Positions 12,854 to 24,883 of a DNA stretch of 64,000 nt are shown here, in pieces. This stretch comes from Phlegmacium glaucopus. Its lineage: Eukaryota; Basidiomycota; Agaricomycetes; Agaricales; Cortinariaceae. The stretch's first letter is position 1, and every line of letters begins with the position of its first letter. Made by a program: the position numbers and the translations under genes. Location of the stretch: NCBI GenBank assembly GCA_015039465.1, contig MU130378.1:1368570-1432569 (forward strand), read 5' to 3'. Under the pieces are notes generated by a model. That model saw only the letters and a program-made list of their open reading frames with translations, had not been told where the DNA came from and searched no databases.

Positions 12854-15800
12854 TTAATTCGTCCGGCTGCCTTTCTTCTTCTTGTTGACAACCTTGAATC
12901 CCCATTCAGCCTGCGTCGCTTTGGGCGTCGCCTTAACCACGTCTGCGATAGAGACTGGCTTAACAGAAGATTGAGTTGAAATTGTAGAACCCTTCAAGCG
13001 AGCATTTGCATCAGCCTTGCGCTTAGAAACAAACTCTGAAGCAAATCTTCTGCCATCAAGAGTGGTACTATTCGAGTAGATCGTGTCGGAGATAATTTCG
13101 ATTGTTGATGCATCGGGGTCCAAAGGGAAGGACAACAACATGGATACTATTTCCTCCACTGCATAGATGTCAATCAGATGCATTCATGCATAGAGAGAAG
13201 AATCACACCATTGACTGAACTGTTGAGACCTTTTAGGGAGTCACTGAGCCATTTCAAAAATTCGTGAGATGGGGAATAAATGATATTTTCCTGCTTAGAA
13301 GGCGTAGGACGAGGTTTAAGACCAGGGTTAACTACTTTTTGAGCGGACGAGTCGGAAGCTCGAGGTGATGCAGATAGTGAAGCAACCGAGAAAGATGTAG
13401 AAGGCTGTATCGGAGGACGACTAGGAGAAGAAGCCTGAGCAGAAGATACTTTGCCGTTCGCTCCGACTGTAGTCCAGACACTGTTATTGCTAGGTGGCGG
13501 GGGCGGTGATATTGCGGCAAGCTAAAAGCGAATTCATATATAGATCAAAAGTGGGTTATGACAGAGACTAACCTTAGTTGTACTGTCAGCGTAACCCCTC
13601 TTCGCACTGGCAGTCATTATCGCTTCCTTTGAGATATGCTTTTTGTGTTTCTCCTCTTCTTCTTGAATTTCTTTCATGGTCTTTTTAATCGCGGGTTGTT
13701 TGAGTGATGGAGTCGTCCAGACTGCCGCAGTAGCGGATAGTACTGGCACTGCCGGTGTCTCTCGTATTGCAAGACTATTGCTGCGGGACCCTGCTTGGGA
13801 AGTTGGGAGACCCCAAGACGCTGTAAATGGCTGGATGTCCTCCTTGGCTTCTGCTATCACGCGGGCTGATCGTTCCCTTTCCCTTTCTCTTTCTGCAGTT
13901 TTTCGTGACTCCAACTGTTTCGCTTCTGCTTCCTGTATTTCCCGAAGACTCACTGAGATGCCGGAGGCTTTTTTCTTGATGACGTCTTCTTCTTTCGCCC
14001 AAACAGGTTTTGGTGTGGGCAGAGGTTCCACAGGCGTGGGTTGATCTATTACGGAGGGTTGATTGACTATGGAGGGTTGGTTCACTGGAGAAGGTAGAGA
14101 AACAACCTTGTTAAGCGTCTTACTACTGAGAGTGCGCATGGGAGTGTCTAAAATAAATTGCTCCGGAGTTTGGTGGTAGCTTGAGGATGAAAGAGGTTCT
14201 ATAGGAGCACTGCCAACTTCAGCACTTTGCTCTTCCTTTTTCTGCTGCCCAATTATCTCTGTCGTCAGGCTACTAGGCAGAGGTTCAACTTTCCAGGCGT
14301 TGTCAGATAAGCCATCTAGATTGTTCAGTGTATTGTTACTTGACTGAGGGATTGAAATGGGAGCTTCGTCAATGCGAGGCCAGGAAGATTGGGCAGTTAC
14401 AATGGGCAGAGTAACAACACTTGCAGACGTGAGCAGTTGAACATCGCGCACTCCCGAACGACGAGAAGTATCCGATACATTACCCCAGAATCCGGGTATT
14501 GTAGCCGATTGAGGAGCTTCATCATGGTCCCGGATAGATGGCGGTGATATAAAGTCTTTGTGATCGTGGACAGATGTTCCAAAAGACTCGTACGAAGCAT
14601 GATCCGACTGCATATGGGCCAATCCAGACTGTTGTTCGTAGCTAATGTCTGGGCTAGCGTAAACAGTGCCTTGACTGAACGCCTTTGTAGCAGTATTAGA
14701 ATTATTGATATCGGCCAAATCCTGACGGTGTTCCACATTCGCCGAAGGTCCAAGATTTGAGCTGCTGGCGGAAAGACTCTTGTGATCTGAGAACCCGATA
14801 TCGAGGTTAAAGGGTATCTTCCATGGATCATGAGCTGCGTAAGCGCTGTCAGATCCATAGCCATTGGTATTCAAGTCTCGTTCAGGTCCAAAATTACCAA
14901 ACGAGGGGAGCTGAGTACCATTCGTGTCAGAAGGGTAGTCGTAACTTATCGACCTCTTTTCGGTGAAGGGTGTAAAATACTCCTGGGCCCCTAGCCCCGT
15001 TAATCGTCCATTGATATTGGCATCGCTGCTGGCATATATTTTGTTCCTGCCACCAAATATCGACGGATCAGGAGAGGAGTTCCCGAATTGTGAAGCACCC
15101 CCTAAGGATGAGGATGGGGAATCAGAGGGGGCTGATCCAGCCATTAAATATGATTCAAGTGTAGAAGCTCGTAATGATCGCATGGGGGCTGGCTGATATG
15201 GTTCGTTGAGGGGCTGCTCCGTTTGGGGATAAGTTTGCAGTGGGGATCCATTTGCTCGACCCAAGCCAGGAGGAACGGCATTGATAGGAGGGCAGAAAAA
15301 GATGTTTTCACCATTGGATTGTTTTACCAGTTCCCCAACAGTTGTCCAATGATTGTCATAATGAGTTCGTTTCATTGGAAGATCCGTAGAAAAGTAACCA
15401 TCGTTGTACCATTTCTGCATCAAATCGGCACGAAAAGGACCTACATGGACAAACTTAGCAAACCGCTGATCGCGTGTGCTTGATTTCTTACCTTGGATCT
15501 GACCCGTGGGATCCTTGTATGACCATTCGACAGCCAATAAATCAGGGCAACCGGGGGGCGGTGGTACTTCTACGCGTTCGTGAACATATAAGGTCGAAGA
15601 TGGTGATTCATTCCGATGTAAGCGACTACCTTGTGGCAATTTGAAAGGGTCGTGTGCATCAGTCGCAATCACGAATTGATGGTCTTCGGAAAGTAGATGT
15701 GGAGAAGAAAGGTACGGGGACTGATCTGCTATATTGACCTCTAGCTTCTGGCCAGAGTCATCTTCCTTTTCTTCCTGTATTCCAAATGCCTTAGGAGCCT

Positions 15801-16673
15801 GTTGACCATCAATAACATCATGCCCTGGAGCATTCCCCGATTTTAGTGACGCTTCAGAGGCACGACGTCTAGCAACCCAAGATTCTCCATTGTTGAGTAC
15901 GCCATCGAAGCTAGGAGTATAACCCACACGTGGACGCGAAGCTGTTTCACGTGAAGATAGGGTTGGATTCTGCAAAGTTGAAAGAGAGGGGTTTCGAGAA
16001 ATAGCCAAGGTCGTGGGATCTAGATTTGAGGAAAAATAAAGTAAATTGAAATAAATTGAAACCAGAACACATCTTGTTCTTGGAAGATACTTTACCTGGA
16101 GAACTAGCAGCACTATCTCTGCGCTTCAATACAACACCAAAACGATCTCGTAAGGGACTACTTGCAGTAGAAGCTGGATTATGAGCCAATCTAGGACGCT
16201 CTAGGGTTGAAGTATTAAGGGGCGTTATATAATCCGTGGATTGACTTGGGCGACGACGAACGTCAGAGTTCAAGGATCCTCCAAAAAGCTACCTTAAATG
16301 TAAGAATGGCTGAAAGAACTGAAGAGGACGATAAACTAACTTTTCTCTCAGTATCTGTCATTTCACGGAGTGCTACTGGTTCACTCCCAATCTCACGAAC
16401 AACACCTTCCCAACGTTCGACCTCTAATCCTAGCCCTCCCTTTCCTGCACTTTCCTGATATATTTTAAGCAACTCATCCTTTGAATAACGGAAAGGATGT
16501 GCTTCATCAGGTTTTTCAAATAGGGCTGACGGCGTGGACGACACAAGCGCTGAATAAGTCGAATTTGAGAAATTGGCTTGAGGCGGGGGTGATGGGAGAG
16601 GTTGAGGACGTAAAAGAGGTTGATGCTTAGTACGCATCCATTCAGGACCGAAATGCATAGTTGTGGCAGACAT
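12854..16673 (-). CDS. GYF-domain protein (Smy2/GIGYF family)
   Basis: Five exons, 16341-16673, 16096-16288, 13573-16019, 13209-13521 and 12854-13158, join to 1196 residues. The GYF domain lies at about residues 335-420: LAVEWSYKDPTGQIQG, FRADLMQKWYNDGYFSTDLP and the following aromatic residues that bind PPG-phi proline-rich ligands. The N-terminus (MSATTMHFGPEWMRT, then YSKDELLKIYQ) is a conserved feature of the family and resembles the eIF4E/Dhh1-binding region of fungal Smy2/Syh1 and animal GIGYF. The centre is low complexity; a charged stretch (KKTMKEIQEEEEKHKK) lies near residue 980. The C-terminal block EFLKWLSDSLKGLNSSVNVE is conserved in fungal members. The family acts in translational repression, mRNA decay and ER-Golgi traffic. 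It is tandem to the acetyl-CoA transporter. Confidence 0.9.
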
Positions 16674-16880
16674 TTTTGCTTTTGCTTGGATTTGATTTCG
16701 AATATGCAACAGTGAGTGCAATGTGAACGAATTTTCTGCCACGGACAAGTGTATATTGTTTCCACGTGCACCGTGGGCTCAGTTTCTTTAGGGCGAGCTT
16801 CCTAAATGGTAATCGTATTATAAGGACAGCAGAGTACTTATTAGCTAACCAGCGAACTCTAGCTAAAAGTCTATCTATGC

Positions 16881-19269
16881 TCAGCTCATCTTGATGCGCC
16901 AGACTGAGATTGATAACTCTATAAGAAAGTGTTGCATAAGACTTGTCATAGGATGTTTAAAAGGAAACTTACGTTGCAACTTACGAGCTGTCGGAACAAT
17001 AAATGCTACCAAGAAAATTACCCCGAAGGCAAGGCAGATTGCGGACACAATGTAATAACCATCACGTTCGGTGACACAAATACCATTGATGTCTTTGCAA
17101 AGTGCTTTTCCGTGATCCGAGACGCATTCCGTCGCTAGTGACCTTGTATAAACCTAAACCAAAAAGAAAAACGGATAGACATACCTGGCACAACCATAGC
17201 AGCATTTTGCACTTTGCAGGTAGCGATGGTAAAAAGGTCGATACCTAAGCCCATTGTCAGGATCCCTTTCTGCCTATAGAATTCGATTACGTGCCTTTCA
17301 AGACAAACCACTTCGGCCAGGTACCTCCCATGTTAGTAAAGGTATTTAAAAGCTGATAAATTCTTGAGATTAACTAACATGACTTATAAAACCTAAACCA
17401 CATACTGTCATATATGTTCCCCCGATAAGAGGATCTGAAACACGGGTATGGAAGGCAGAAATACCAACAAATTGAACGGTTCTAAATCGGGTGGCAATGA
17501 TATCAGTCATGTCCTTGAACAAGCGCATGCCACTTACGATGCAAACGAGGAAAATACTGTGTAGAAAATAAGAAAGGCGAAGAATCCTGTGGATATGGGA
17601 GGCTTTGGAAACCAATAGACGATCAGGACAGAAATCAGAGCAAAAACAAGGCGAGGCCAAAAGGCATGTATCCAGGGCCGAAGAGGGCGGTCACCTCTTG
17701 ACCACTTGGCAGCAAGCCAACCTCCCATTATCTGGAAAGGGAAATCTACAAGGACAACGATGGCTAAATCCTCGCGTTTGAATCCTTTCTCAACGAGTTT
17801 AAGACCGCTGGCCGCGTCGTTAGCCGCAAATCCGAGTTTAGCAAACAGGTGGATAAGGATAAGGAGTTGAACATCTGACGGGTAGTTTAATTCGAGTTGA
17901 ACAAAATGGCAACGAGAAAATTCACGTTTCAATTGACAGATTTGCCAGATAGTTTTGTAAACAGCTTTGATGCTCATGTCAGCATTGCTCGCTGGTTCCT
18001 TATCCTACAGATGATCAAGTTATTGTTGAGCAACCCTAACCTGCATGAGGCAAGACTGACCTCTTTCTTAAAAAACACAAGCCATAATGTCACCGCATAA
18101 CACACTACACTCCAAAACCGAAGATATGTACTGAGGGTAAGCTGTGGAATGCCCCATTTTTTACTTAAAAAGTCGAATATCATGAGTCAAAACCAGAAAG
18201 ATCCAAAAGGGTCATACACACGCGAAAGCCTCGCTGTTGAAAGCCAAAAATACAGTAAATGATGAAAAGAAACCAGTGTTCAGTCCAATAGTTTGACAAG
18301 TAGACGCATATGACAAGGAATCCTGAGAAAGGAGGGTGAGAGCCCATCCTAACAGGTGTTAATTGGAGATCAAGATTGAAAGATTTGATTTACCGTCGAC
18401 GGCGATATCTGAAAATAATCCTGTCTATAGACTTTCGAGGGTGAATAAATTCAAACTCACCTTGAGTTGCAGAGAAGGTTACGAGCATAGTGAAAACTGT
18501 GGTCAGTTCAACCAAGTGGTTCGCAGGCTAGAGAAAGCAGCATATATGAGAGCAAAGCCAATAAAACCATAAAGCACTTGCATCGTCAAGTAATTTCTGT
18601 ACGTTCAGTGAAATATACAACATTAAGGTTCCGACAATTAGCTGCATAGGTACTATCCATGATTTTCGACGACCAAAAGATTTGAAGAAGAGTGAATCGA
18701 CTATTGGTGACCATAGCAGTTTGAGAGAATACGGGTAACTTGACAAGGCAAAAGTTGCTAGTTGCGAATAAGACAAGTGTTCTTTGAGAAGGAAAGGCAC
18801 GGATCCTGCAACAAATCACAAGTTTGTCAACTTCATACAGCTTTAGGACACGAATTCAATTACCTAGAGCCAGCCCTATCTGAAAGTGCACTTAGTCAAG
18901 GTTTTCAAAGAGAACGAACAAGGGCAGCATACTGGAATTCCTTGAAGGAGATCTAGCAAGAAAAGTTCAAATACGATAATACAGGAAGGGTCAAATGTAC
19001 TCACATAGGACACATAGTAATACCATCCCGCGCTTGTCTTTAGCAGAAATATTTTGCTTTGTGTCAGGCTTGGTATCCGACAAAGAGTGTGATTCGTCAG
19101 AAAATGCACGCGCAGACTGAATGCGTTCAGCATCATTTAAAAGACTCAATTCGACGTCGTCTTCATCGCCCATGTCAGGGTGAGGAGTCCTTGGCGTTCG
19201 AGGTGAAATGTGGATGGCGTTGATAGAGGAGGTGACAGCCATGGGTTCTCTGGATTTGTCGGCTCTCAT
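16881..19269 (-). CDS. Acetyl-CoA transporter, SLC33A1/AT-1 family
   Basis: This multi-exon membrane protein has a hydrophilic N-tail (MRADKSREPMAVTSSINAIH, DEDDVELSLLNDAERIQ) followed by about 11-12 hydrophobic segments. Diagnostic stretches are SYPYSLKLLWSPIVDS, GRRKSWIVPMQLIVGTLMLY, KLGFAANDAASGLKLVEKGF, DFPFQIMGGWLAAKWSRGDR, PLIGGTYMT and the final helix GYYIVSAICLAFGVIFLVAF, ending ...LSISVWRIKMS. SLC33A1 imports acetyl-CoA into the ER lumen for protein or lipid acetylation, so the same role is inferred here. The stop at 16881 was reached by splicing RKLQ to the last exon. Introns are many and short; I confirmed only the last by frame. The upstream boundary MRADKS at 19269 is the only ATG that opens the conserved acidic tail. 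Confidence 0.88.
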
Positions 19270-20136
19270 AACCCGATTTTAGCGGTAACGGTCCTATCTC
19301 GTTGGGTTTATCGGTTGTCAATATTGCATGCACAATGGCGGGAATCTAGAGGGTCGAGACGATTTCAAAACTTATTTTTCGACACGTCAAGTCCAGTCAC
19401 GTGTTAGCAGCTGAGCTGGGCCAGCACGTGGGGCTGTGATGTTAGTAGAGATCATCATGAGATGCAACAAGAAATTTGATACTCTCCAAATACTCTCTAC
19501 CTCGATCGCTTATGTGAAATTGATAGGGCTGGTTTGTTAATTTGATGTTATTAACCTATCTAACGCCAGACCAAAGTTCTTGTGTGATATACTGTGATAT
19601 GCCTCGAATAAATGCTGTTCTAATAGTAGTTCTACGAGCTCACTCGGGATAGCATTGGACCCTCGTAATGCGCGAGGGTATTCATTATTATAACTACGCA
19701 CCTATGTAGATACAAAACAATAAAATGGCATAAGGAATAGTCTGAAATGATATAAAGTAAAACAAAAGGACTAGTGGGCCGCAAGAATGTAAGGACCAGG
19801 CACCCATGTCTTGCGGTAATATGCTCGATATTCCAACAATAAACCATGCCTCCCTAGTTTATCCTGTAACCTACCTGCATGAGACCACTGCATGAATTCC
19901 CATTTTTGGATGGTGACTTCGATGGAAATTTCAAACTTCGCATTACGCTGCGTGCGCGGTGCTTGCCGCTCAGGACTGACGACCAGTAACAGGTATTCCA
20001 AATTGTTGATCTACAGTTGCGGACAACCAAACACGACAATTTTGGTATCTCACGACTGGTCAGTTTTTGGGGACAAATTGACTTCAAATTTGGATTCAGT
20101 GGGTTGAAATACGTATGTCTCCGAAGTTTCTCCCAC
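19270..20136. other. Intergenic region with one unidentified minus-strand open frame
   Basis: No recognised gene. A minus-strand frame at 19771-20001 reads like real protein near its end (FMQWSHAGRLQDKLGRHGLL, KTWVPGPYILAAH) but has no partner exons I can join and no family I recognise. It may be the relic of a gene or of a mobile element next to the repeats that follow. A short hairpin, ACCCTCG / CGAGGGT, sits at 19659-19679. Confidence 0.4.
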
Positions 20137-20566
20137 GGCCCCGGGAAGCTCCTGATGGATGATGTCCCCAAATTTGGGTATTTGAGGCCTAAAAATCATC
20201 AAATCTGTGTCCAGTATTTGAGGATACTTTTGGCGGGTCTTTGTCCAAAAATTTGGGTATTTGAGGGCAGATTTTTGCCAAGTCAGGACAAATTAAGTAG
20301 AACTGCAGCTCATTATTTAATCACTAAGTCCAACTGCTACATGAGGCTATAATGGAAGTTGCAACGGTGACAGTTTGCTTTCCTTGTTAGAAGAGTCGAG
20401 GAGCGCAAAATACGAAGTCCGCAGACGGGAAAAAGAGATTGCCTTTTTAGGATGTCACATGACCACGTCTGTCCGAATTTGTGTATTTGAGGCCCAAAAT
20501 TTTGTGCATTTGAGGGCGATTCTGGGTGACTTTGCGGACACCAACTATCAGGAGCTTCCCGGGGCC
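20137..20566. mobile_element. 430-bp MITE-like element with perfect 20-bp terminal inverted repeats
   Basis: The first 20 bases, 20137-20156 (ggccccgggaagctcctgat), are the exact reverse complement of 20547-20566. Just inside, both arms continue with tgtccCcaaa / tgtccGcaaa after a 6-nt divergent patch. The interior carries five copies of a motif close to TTTGGGTATTTGAGG on the plus strand, three of them preceded by TGTCC. No open frame long enough for a transposase lies inside, so this would be a non-autonomous DNA element. I could not see a clear target-site duplication at the flanks (ctcccac / tgccaaa), so the family is unassigned. Confidence 0.6.
20173..20515 (+). repeat. Five dispersed copies of a TTTGGGTATTTGAGG motif
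   Basis: Copies sit at 20173-20187 and 20252-20266 (exact), 20214-20223 (the last ten bases), 20478-20492 (tttgtgtatttgagg) and 20501-20515 (tttgtgcatttgagg). Spacing is irregular (about 24-225 nt), so this is not a simple tandem repeat. All copies lie inside the inverted-repeat element. Confidence 0.75.
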
Positions 20567-20598
20567 TGCCAAAACTTGTAAATTTTTTTATGCTACTT

Positions 20599-20640
20599 TA
20601 CAGGGTCTTGCAATATGGTTTGCACAAAAAAATTGCAGCG
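20599..20640 (+). repeat. Left arm of a second inverted repeat (partner at 21381-21422)
   Basis: From acagggtcttgcaatatg onward, about 32 bases match the reverse complement of 21381-21422 exactly, then diverge slightly (aaattgcagcg / aattcgctgc). The partner lies inside the transposase remnant and encodes YRVLQYGLHKKFAA there, so the left arm is either a second, inverted scrap of the same coding sequence or one end of an 824-bp element. Confidence 0.7.
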
Positions 20641-21242
20641 AAGCGTTATGATGTGACCGCCTGTCAATCAAATTTAGCCAAATGAGGTATAGATCGTCGG
20701 TCTTGGCTCGAAGTAAAGGCGGGTTCCGAAGGTAAGCCTTGAGGCTTTTTGGAGGCCTCTGCGCCATCACGTGCCCCCTTTCTCACACTGACAGCCCTCT
20801 GTGCGTCAGCTAGAGCCTTCGTATGGCGTGTGATGCCCTCCGCTGCCCTCTGTGCATCGTCGATTGGCTTGAGACCGTTTCGGCATGGTGCCATTGTTTG
20901 GCGGATGCTGTGCCGAGACATGAGGGTAGTGAACCGTGCGCTGCTGTCTCACCTCTCTACGGTCACAGCGCAGGTGAGCATATCGTCGCTCATACTCTCA
21001 GCACCCTTTCTGACCTCACAGCGCAGGTAGTTTTGTTATCTTATTTATCAACTTATTTCCAAGCATCGTTCTTAATTCGTCACTTTTTCCTTTGCCCACC
21101 CACCTCTCCCTTATTCTCTATTTTCATTGCTGTACTTCTTTTCCCCTTTCTGTATCATATTGTTTCTCTATCGTATCCTTTTACCTTCCATGTGTATTTG
21201 TATAGGCATAGCTCCCGCTTCGGCCAAAAAATATATTCAGGG

Positions 21243-21266
21243 AGGCCGCTAAAGCTTTAGCGGCCT
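21243..21266. repeat. Perfect 24-bp palindrome
   Basis: The sequence aggccgctaaagctttagcg plus gcct is its own reverse complement over 24 bases. It overlaps the stop codon of the transposase remnant on the minus strand and is followed on the plus strand by tgcattcgcctaat. It can form a cruciform or a short hairpin. Confidence 0.85.
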
Positions 21267-21631
21267 TGCATTCGCCTAATAACTTCACTCCGCATCGTCC
21301 TAGCTGCAGAGGCTTCAAGTAGCTTCACTGTATTACTATAGGGATGCGTGGAAATGTGGCTGTCAGTCACATCAAACACTGCAGCGAATTTTTTGTGCAA
21401 ACCATATTGCAAGACCCTGTAGTTCAGAACCGCATCAATCGACATCATTGCTCTGTTAGAAACCTGCCAGTGTTGTTTTTGTTTCCTAACAGCCCATGCA
21501 GCAGCATTTCCAGTAAGTCCCCTTCGGTATGCACTCATGAATCTCCAGGACCGATTGATAAATCGCTGGATTGTGTCGGTAGGGCATGTGTTGAGATATT
21601 GCAACGCAATCTCCTTTTTGTTAGATATGTG
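21257..21631 (-). pseudogene. C-terminal remnant of a DDE-type transposase
   Basis: An open minus-strand frame codes TIQRFINRSWRFMSAYRRGL, TGNAAAWAVRKQKQHW and VSNRAMMSIDAVLNYRVLQ, ending SEVIRRMQGR. The pattern of an F/W-rich helix, 'AYRxGLTG.AA.WAV(R/K)KQK.H' and a short tail is, to my recollection, typical of the C-terminus of Tc1/mariner-like DDE proteins common in agaricomycetes. Upstream the frame hits a stop and no catalytic DDE region can be found, so it is 5'-truncated. The inverted repeat arm 21381-21422 lies within it. Confidence 0.55.
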
Positions 21632-21826
21632 TTAAAGTGTCAGGAAGGTGACATGACAACTGTTACTGAGGAAAAACGAATTGAGCTGGTCACATGACTG
21701 CTCTAGGCTTTATATAGGCCAACACTCATGAACTCAAGGACATTCTGGAAATTTTCAGAAGCAGGAATGTTAAATAATAACATGTTCTCAAATAGTATTA
21801 TGCACAATGTCATAGTATTACAATTA

Positions 21827-24757
21827 TTACTTGATAGGGAGAGAAGTGTCGCCAGATAAATTATTTGGTGGGGCAGGATGAGCTTCAGATGATGTTGGAG
21901 AACTATCCTGAAGAGGAAATGACACAGAGTTCCTTTCATAGTTGGACACGTCTGATGCTGAACCCTGATCTATGGGAGAAAGAGGTGGAGATTCTTCAGG
22001 TGTTGTGTCGGGAAGAGACAAGAGCGATCCCTTTTCATACCGCGTCTGTAATTTTGTAGGTGAACCAGCATTTGCCCGTGAGGAAGGGTGTATGCTACTG
22101 TTAGGACGTGGTGGAAGTCGTGGGGTGAAGTCTTCAGGTAGAAGAGCGGTTGTGCTATCGGGTGATGCTGGTGGTGGTACATTGGCTATCTTTGTAGTCT
22201 TTGATCCATATGTAACTTGAATTGGTTCGCCTGTGGGCGTCGGAGGAAGGGGCGGGGAATGCGGTCCTCCATCATAGTCGTAAAGAATGTGCGCTTGCTG
22301 TATCAAGTCTTCCATCAAGGTATCCTGGTATTTATCATCAGAACAGATGACCCACCCATAAATCAGATGAATACCTTGATCGTCTGCACGCTGAGAAGAT
22401 CGCCTCCCTTAGGCATCTCATCTTCGCCAAAAATCACACTGCCGAAAACAATGGCGAGATTTTTGGCATCCATCTTGTTCTTATCACTTCTCGCCGCCAC
22501 TCGAGCGAGGTGTTCAATAATAGCCTTTAGAGTCGCTTGATGCACAGGCGGTAGCCGGCGCATTTTAGAGCGCAAAAGCATAAAGTTGTTTGATAGATGC
22601 TCTTCTGAGGTAAATTTAATTAAGCCCATATATAAACGATTTTATAATTACCTCGATCCTGGGTGTGCTGGATGCGATCCTGTAATGAAAATCTGAACAC
22701 AGGTTCTGGTAATTCCCGTAGGTATAACTGGCCCTAGGTTAACGGCAATTAATGTGGACTAAGATCCACATACTTTAAGGAGGGATGATACTGCATACGG
22801 ATCGTCTTTGGAGGAAAAGGCGAAGACTGTTTCGTTCTTCTCGATCTCATGTTGAAGCTAAGGAAAAGAATGAATGAGTGAGTGATTGGTACTGTTGAAC
22901 GGTTAAGTATGAAGAGGTGCATTCTCACGGCCTGAACCACTGCTTGTCGGCCTGAAACCTTCACTAAACTTGTCAGGTGGGTTTCAAAATCCAAAAAACA
23001 AAGACTTACTCGATAAATCCCTTCACTCTCAAGTCCCCGTTTATCGATTTCTTCAATGCAAATTCGAACGATTTTCGGGATTGAACCTTCTTGCAGACCA
23101 TTTGCAGTCGCGTAATCCACCAAGCTGAAACCAAATATCAAATCATTGCATTCGCCGACCAAGCCATGTTCATATAATATCGGATCTGGTATTGCTGAAG
23201 CTAAGGAACGTGGGATATTGGATTTAAATTTTGCAACATCCTTTTCGGCAGATATTTTATCTAGAAACGAATGCATATGCGAAGATAATTGCGTTTGCGT
23301 TGAGCTCGTGGCGCTGATGGTGGGGATAAGACCTTCGAATATCAGGTTTTAAGAAAACATACGTCATGTTATCCGCATATTTCTGAAGCACCTTCTTCAC
23401 TACTGTTGAAGATTCCGCGACGAACATCTCAAGACTCTGGGTAAATGTTAGAAAAGTAGGAAGCCAAAGAAATAAGAACCATGCCTTGTAACCACCTTCT
23501 AGTATTTTCGTGCGACGTAACCGTAATGTTTCCAACCAGTGAACGCCTTTCCGATACTCCCGGTCTGAATATGTTACGGATTATTATGACGAGCAACACA
23601 GAGTGGATCAGAATGTCGCACCTGCTTCGTCCGCCTCTCGCTTTGCACGGACAGTTCGAAGAGCCGGATTTTCACGCCCTCCGAGGCTGTCCTTCACAGA
23701 TCCACCCTTATCTAGGAATCCGATTAATTGATTCAATTGTCTCTTGCCTAAAGATGTGTTAACAGTGTTTTATACTCAGCCCAGAGACATACCCTGATGA
23801 GCGAGATCTGAAAAAGCAGTGGATGATGATGGTGAGCGATTTCGGCCGCCTGGTGCACTGCTAGACGGACGTCGATCCAATGCCCGCAAAGGTTGTGGCG
23901 CAGTCACTGTCGGCCGTGATGGATTTGAAGGGTATGACTTAGAACTATTTTGATCCGAACCTTGATCAAGTGGTAAAGGCGGCGAGGTAGGCGGGACAGA
24001 GCTGGCAGCCCTCTTTTGTTCCTGTGACGAAAATGCGTGTCTGATTCCTCAAATAACGAACAGTCGCACCTCAACCTCTAAATATTTCTTCGCGTAGCGA
24101 TTTTTGAGCTTAGGCAGAATTGTTTCGGCGTATTCATTATAAGCAGTTCCTGATTCTTTGAGGTCTTCTTTAATCCTCTTCCGTGTCCGTTCTTGGGTGT
24201 CCTGAGCGAGGAGGCGTTAAAAACGATAACGTGAGCTTTGAGATCAACTACCTACCTTCAACGAGGTTAACGGTACAATGACATCTGTACTAATTGTTTC
24301 ACACAGCGCTTGTTTTGCTTGGGCCTCTGTTGGTCATAGACAAGATCTATATGTCAAGGATAAAGATGGGCATAGACAGAGAACTAACCTCTATCAACAT
24401 TCTCGACGATCTCTGCCCATGCATTTCGAACACTGCTTAGGTCGCCCTTGTCATCAAGAAATCCATCTGCAGATTTAATCTTGCGATGGAGCCTCCTGAG
24501 CGAGTCGATACTGTAAGACTATTTAACATATTTTTGTAAGAAAACAGGAAAGTACCCACTATGTCTCCTCTATTCGCTTCCTGTATCAAGAAGGTGAGAA
24601 TTTGATTTGGATAGAAGTGGAGAACTTGCCGTTCTTGAAAGAAAGCAAGGTAAGAGTCCGTCAAATAACGCAGCTGAATGTCAAAGAGAGGAACAGGTCC
24701 CTGTGCTGTTGCTGGTGGGTCAGAGAATGAGGACCGCGATGATTGAGGTTGATCCAT
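21827..24757 (-). CDS. F-BAR plus RhoGAP protein (Rgd1/Rga7-like)
   Basis: This is a multi-exon gene. The N-terminal region (MDQPQSSRSSF..., VPLFDIQLRYLTDSYLAFFQ) leads into a charged helical F-BAR-like domain with AWAEIVENVDRE, KNRYAKKYLEVE and LRLRRTKILEGGYK. The RhoGAP domain follows: FGFSLVDYATANGLQEGSIP, ESEGIYRVSGRQ with the arginine finger, LYLRELPEPVFRF and KMDAKNLAIVFGSVIF. A proline/serine-rich tail (about 160 residues, ending SGDTSLPIK) has SH3-ligand-like PPLPPTP stretches. F-BAR/RhoGAP proteins bind curved plasma membrane and turn off Rho GTPases at growth sites and septa. The start at 24757 is 126 nt from the divergent P450. The lost frame at each boundary is restored by short GT-AG introns, for example after VVQA and SLLK. 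Confidence 0.87.
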
Positions 24758-24883
24758 AGTCGGCGTCTGTGAACAAGTCTGAATTTTAAATTAGCTACCT
24801 TACACAACCAATGAACACGTGATGTGCTACTAATCTAATCACTGTCAGTGATGCCCCTATTCTCCTCCCCACAAGCGACTTGA

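Noticed and set aside
20664..21030. Frames on both strands at 20.66-21.03 kb with Ala/Arg-rich repeats
   Set aside because: Overlapping frames on both strands with degenerate internal repeats and no domain; best seen as non-coding repeat debris.
20598..21423. TA-flanked Tc1/mariner-type element of 824 bp
   Set aside because: The transposase frame continues through and beyond the right arm, so that arm is internal coding sequence rather than a terminus. Kept only as an open alternative.
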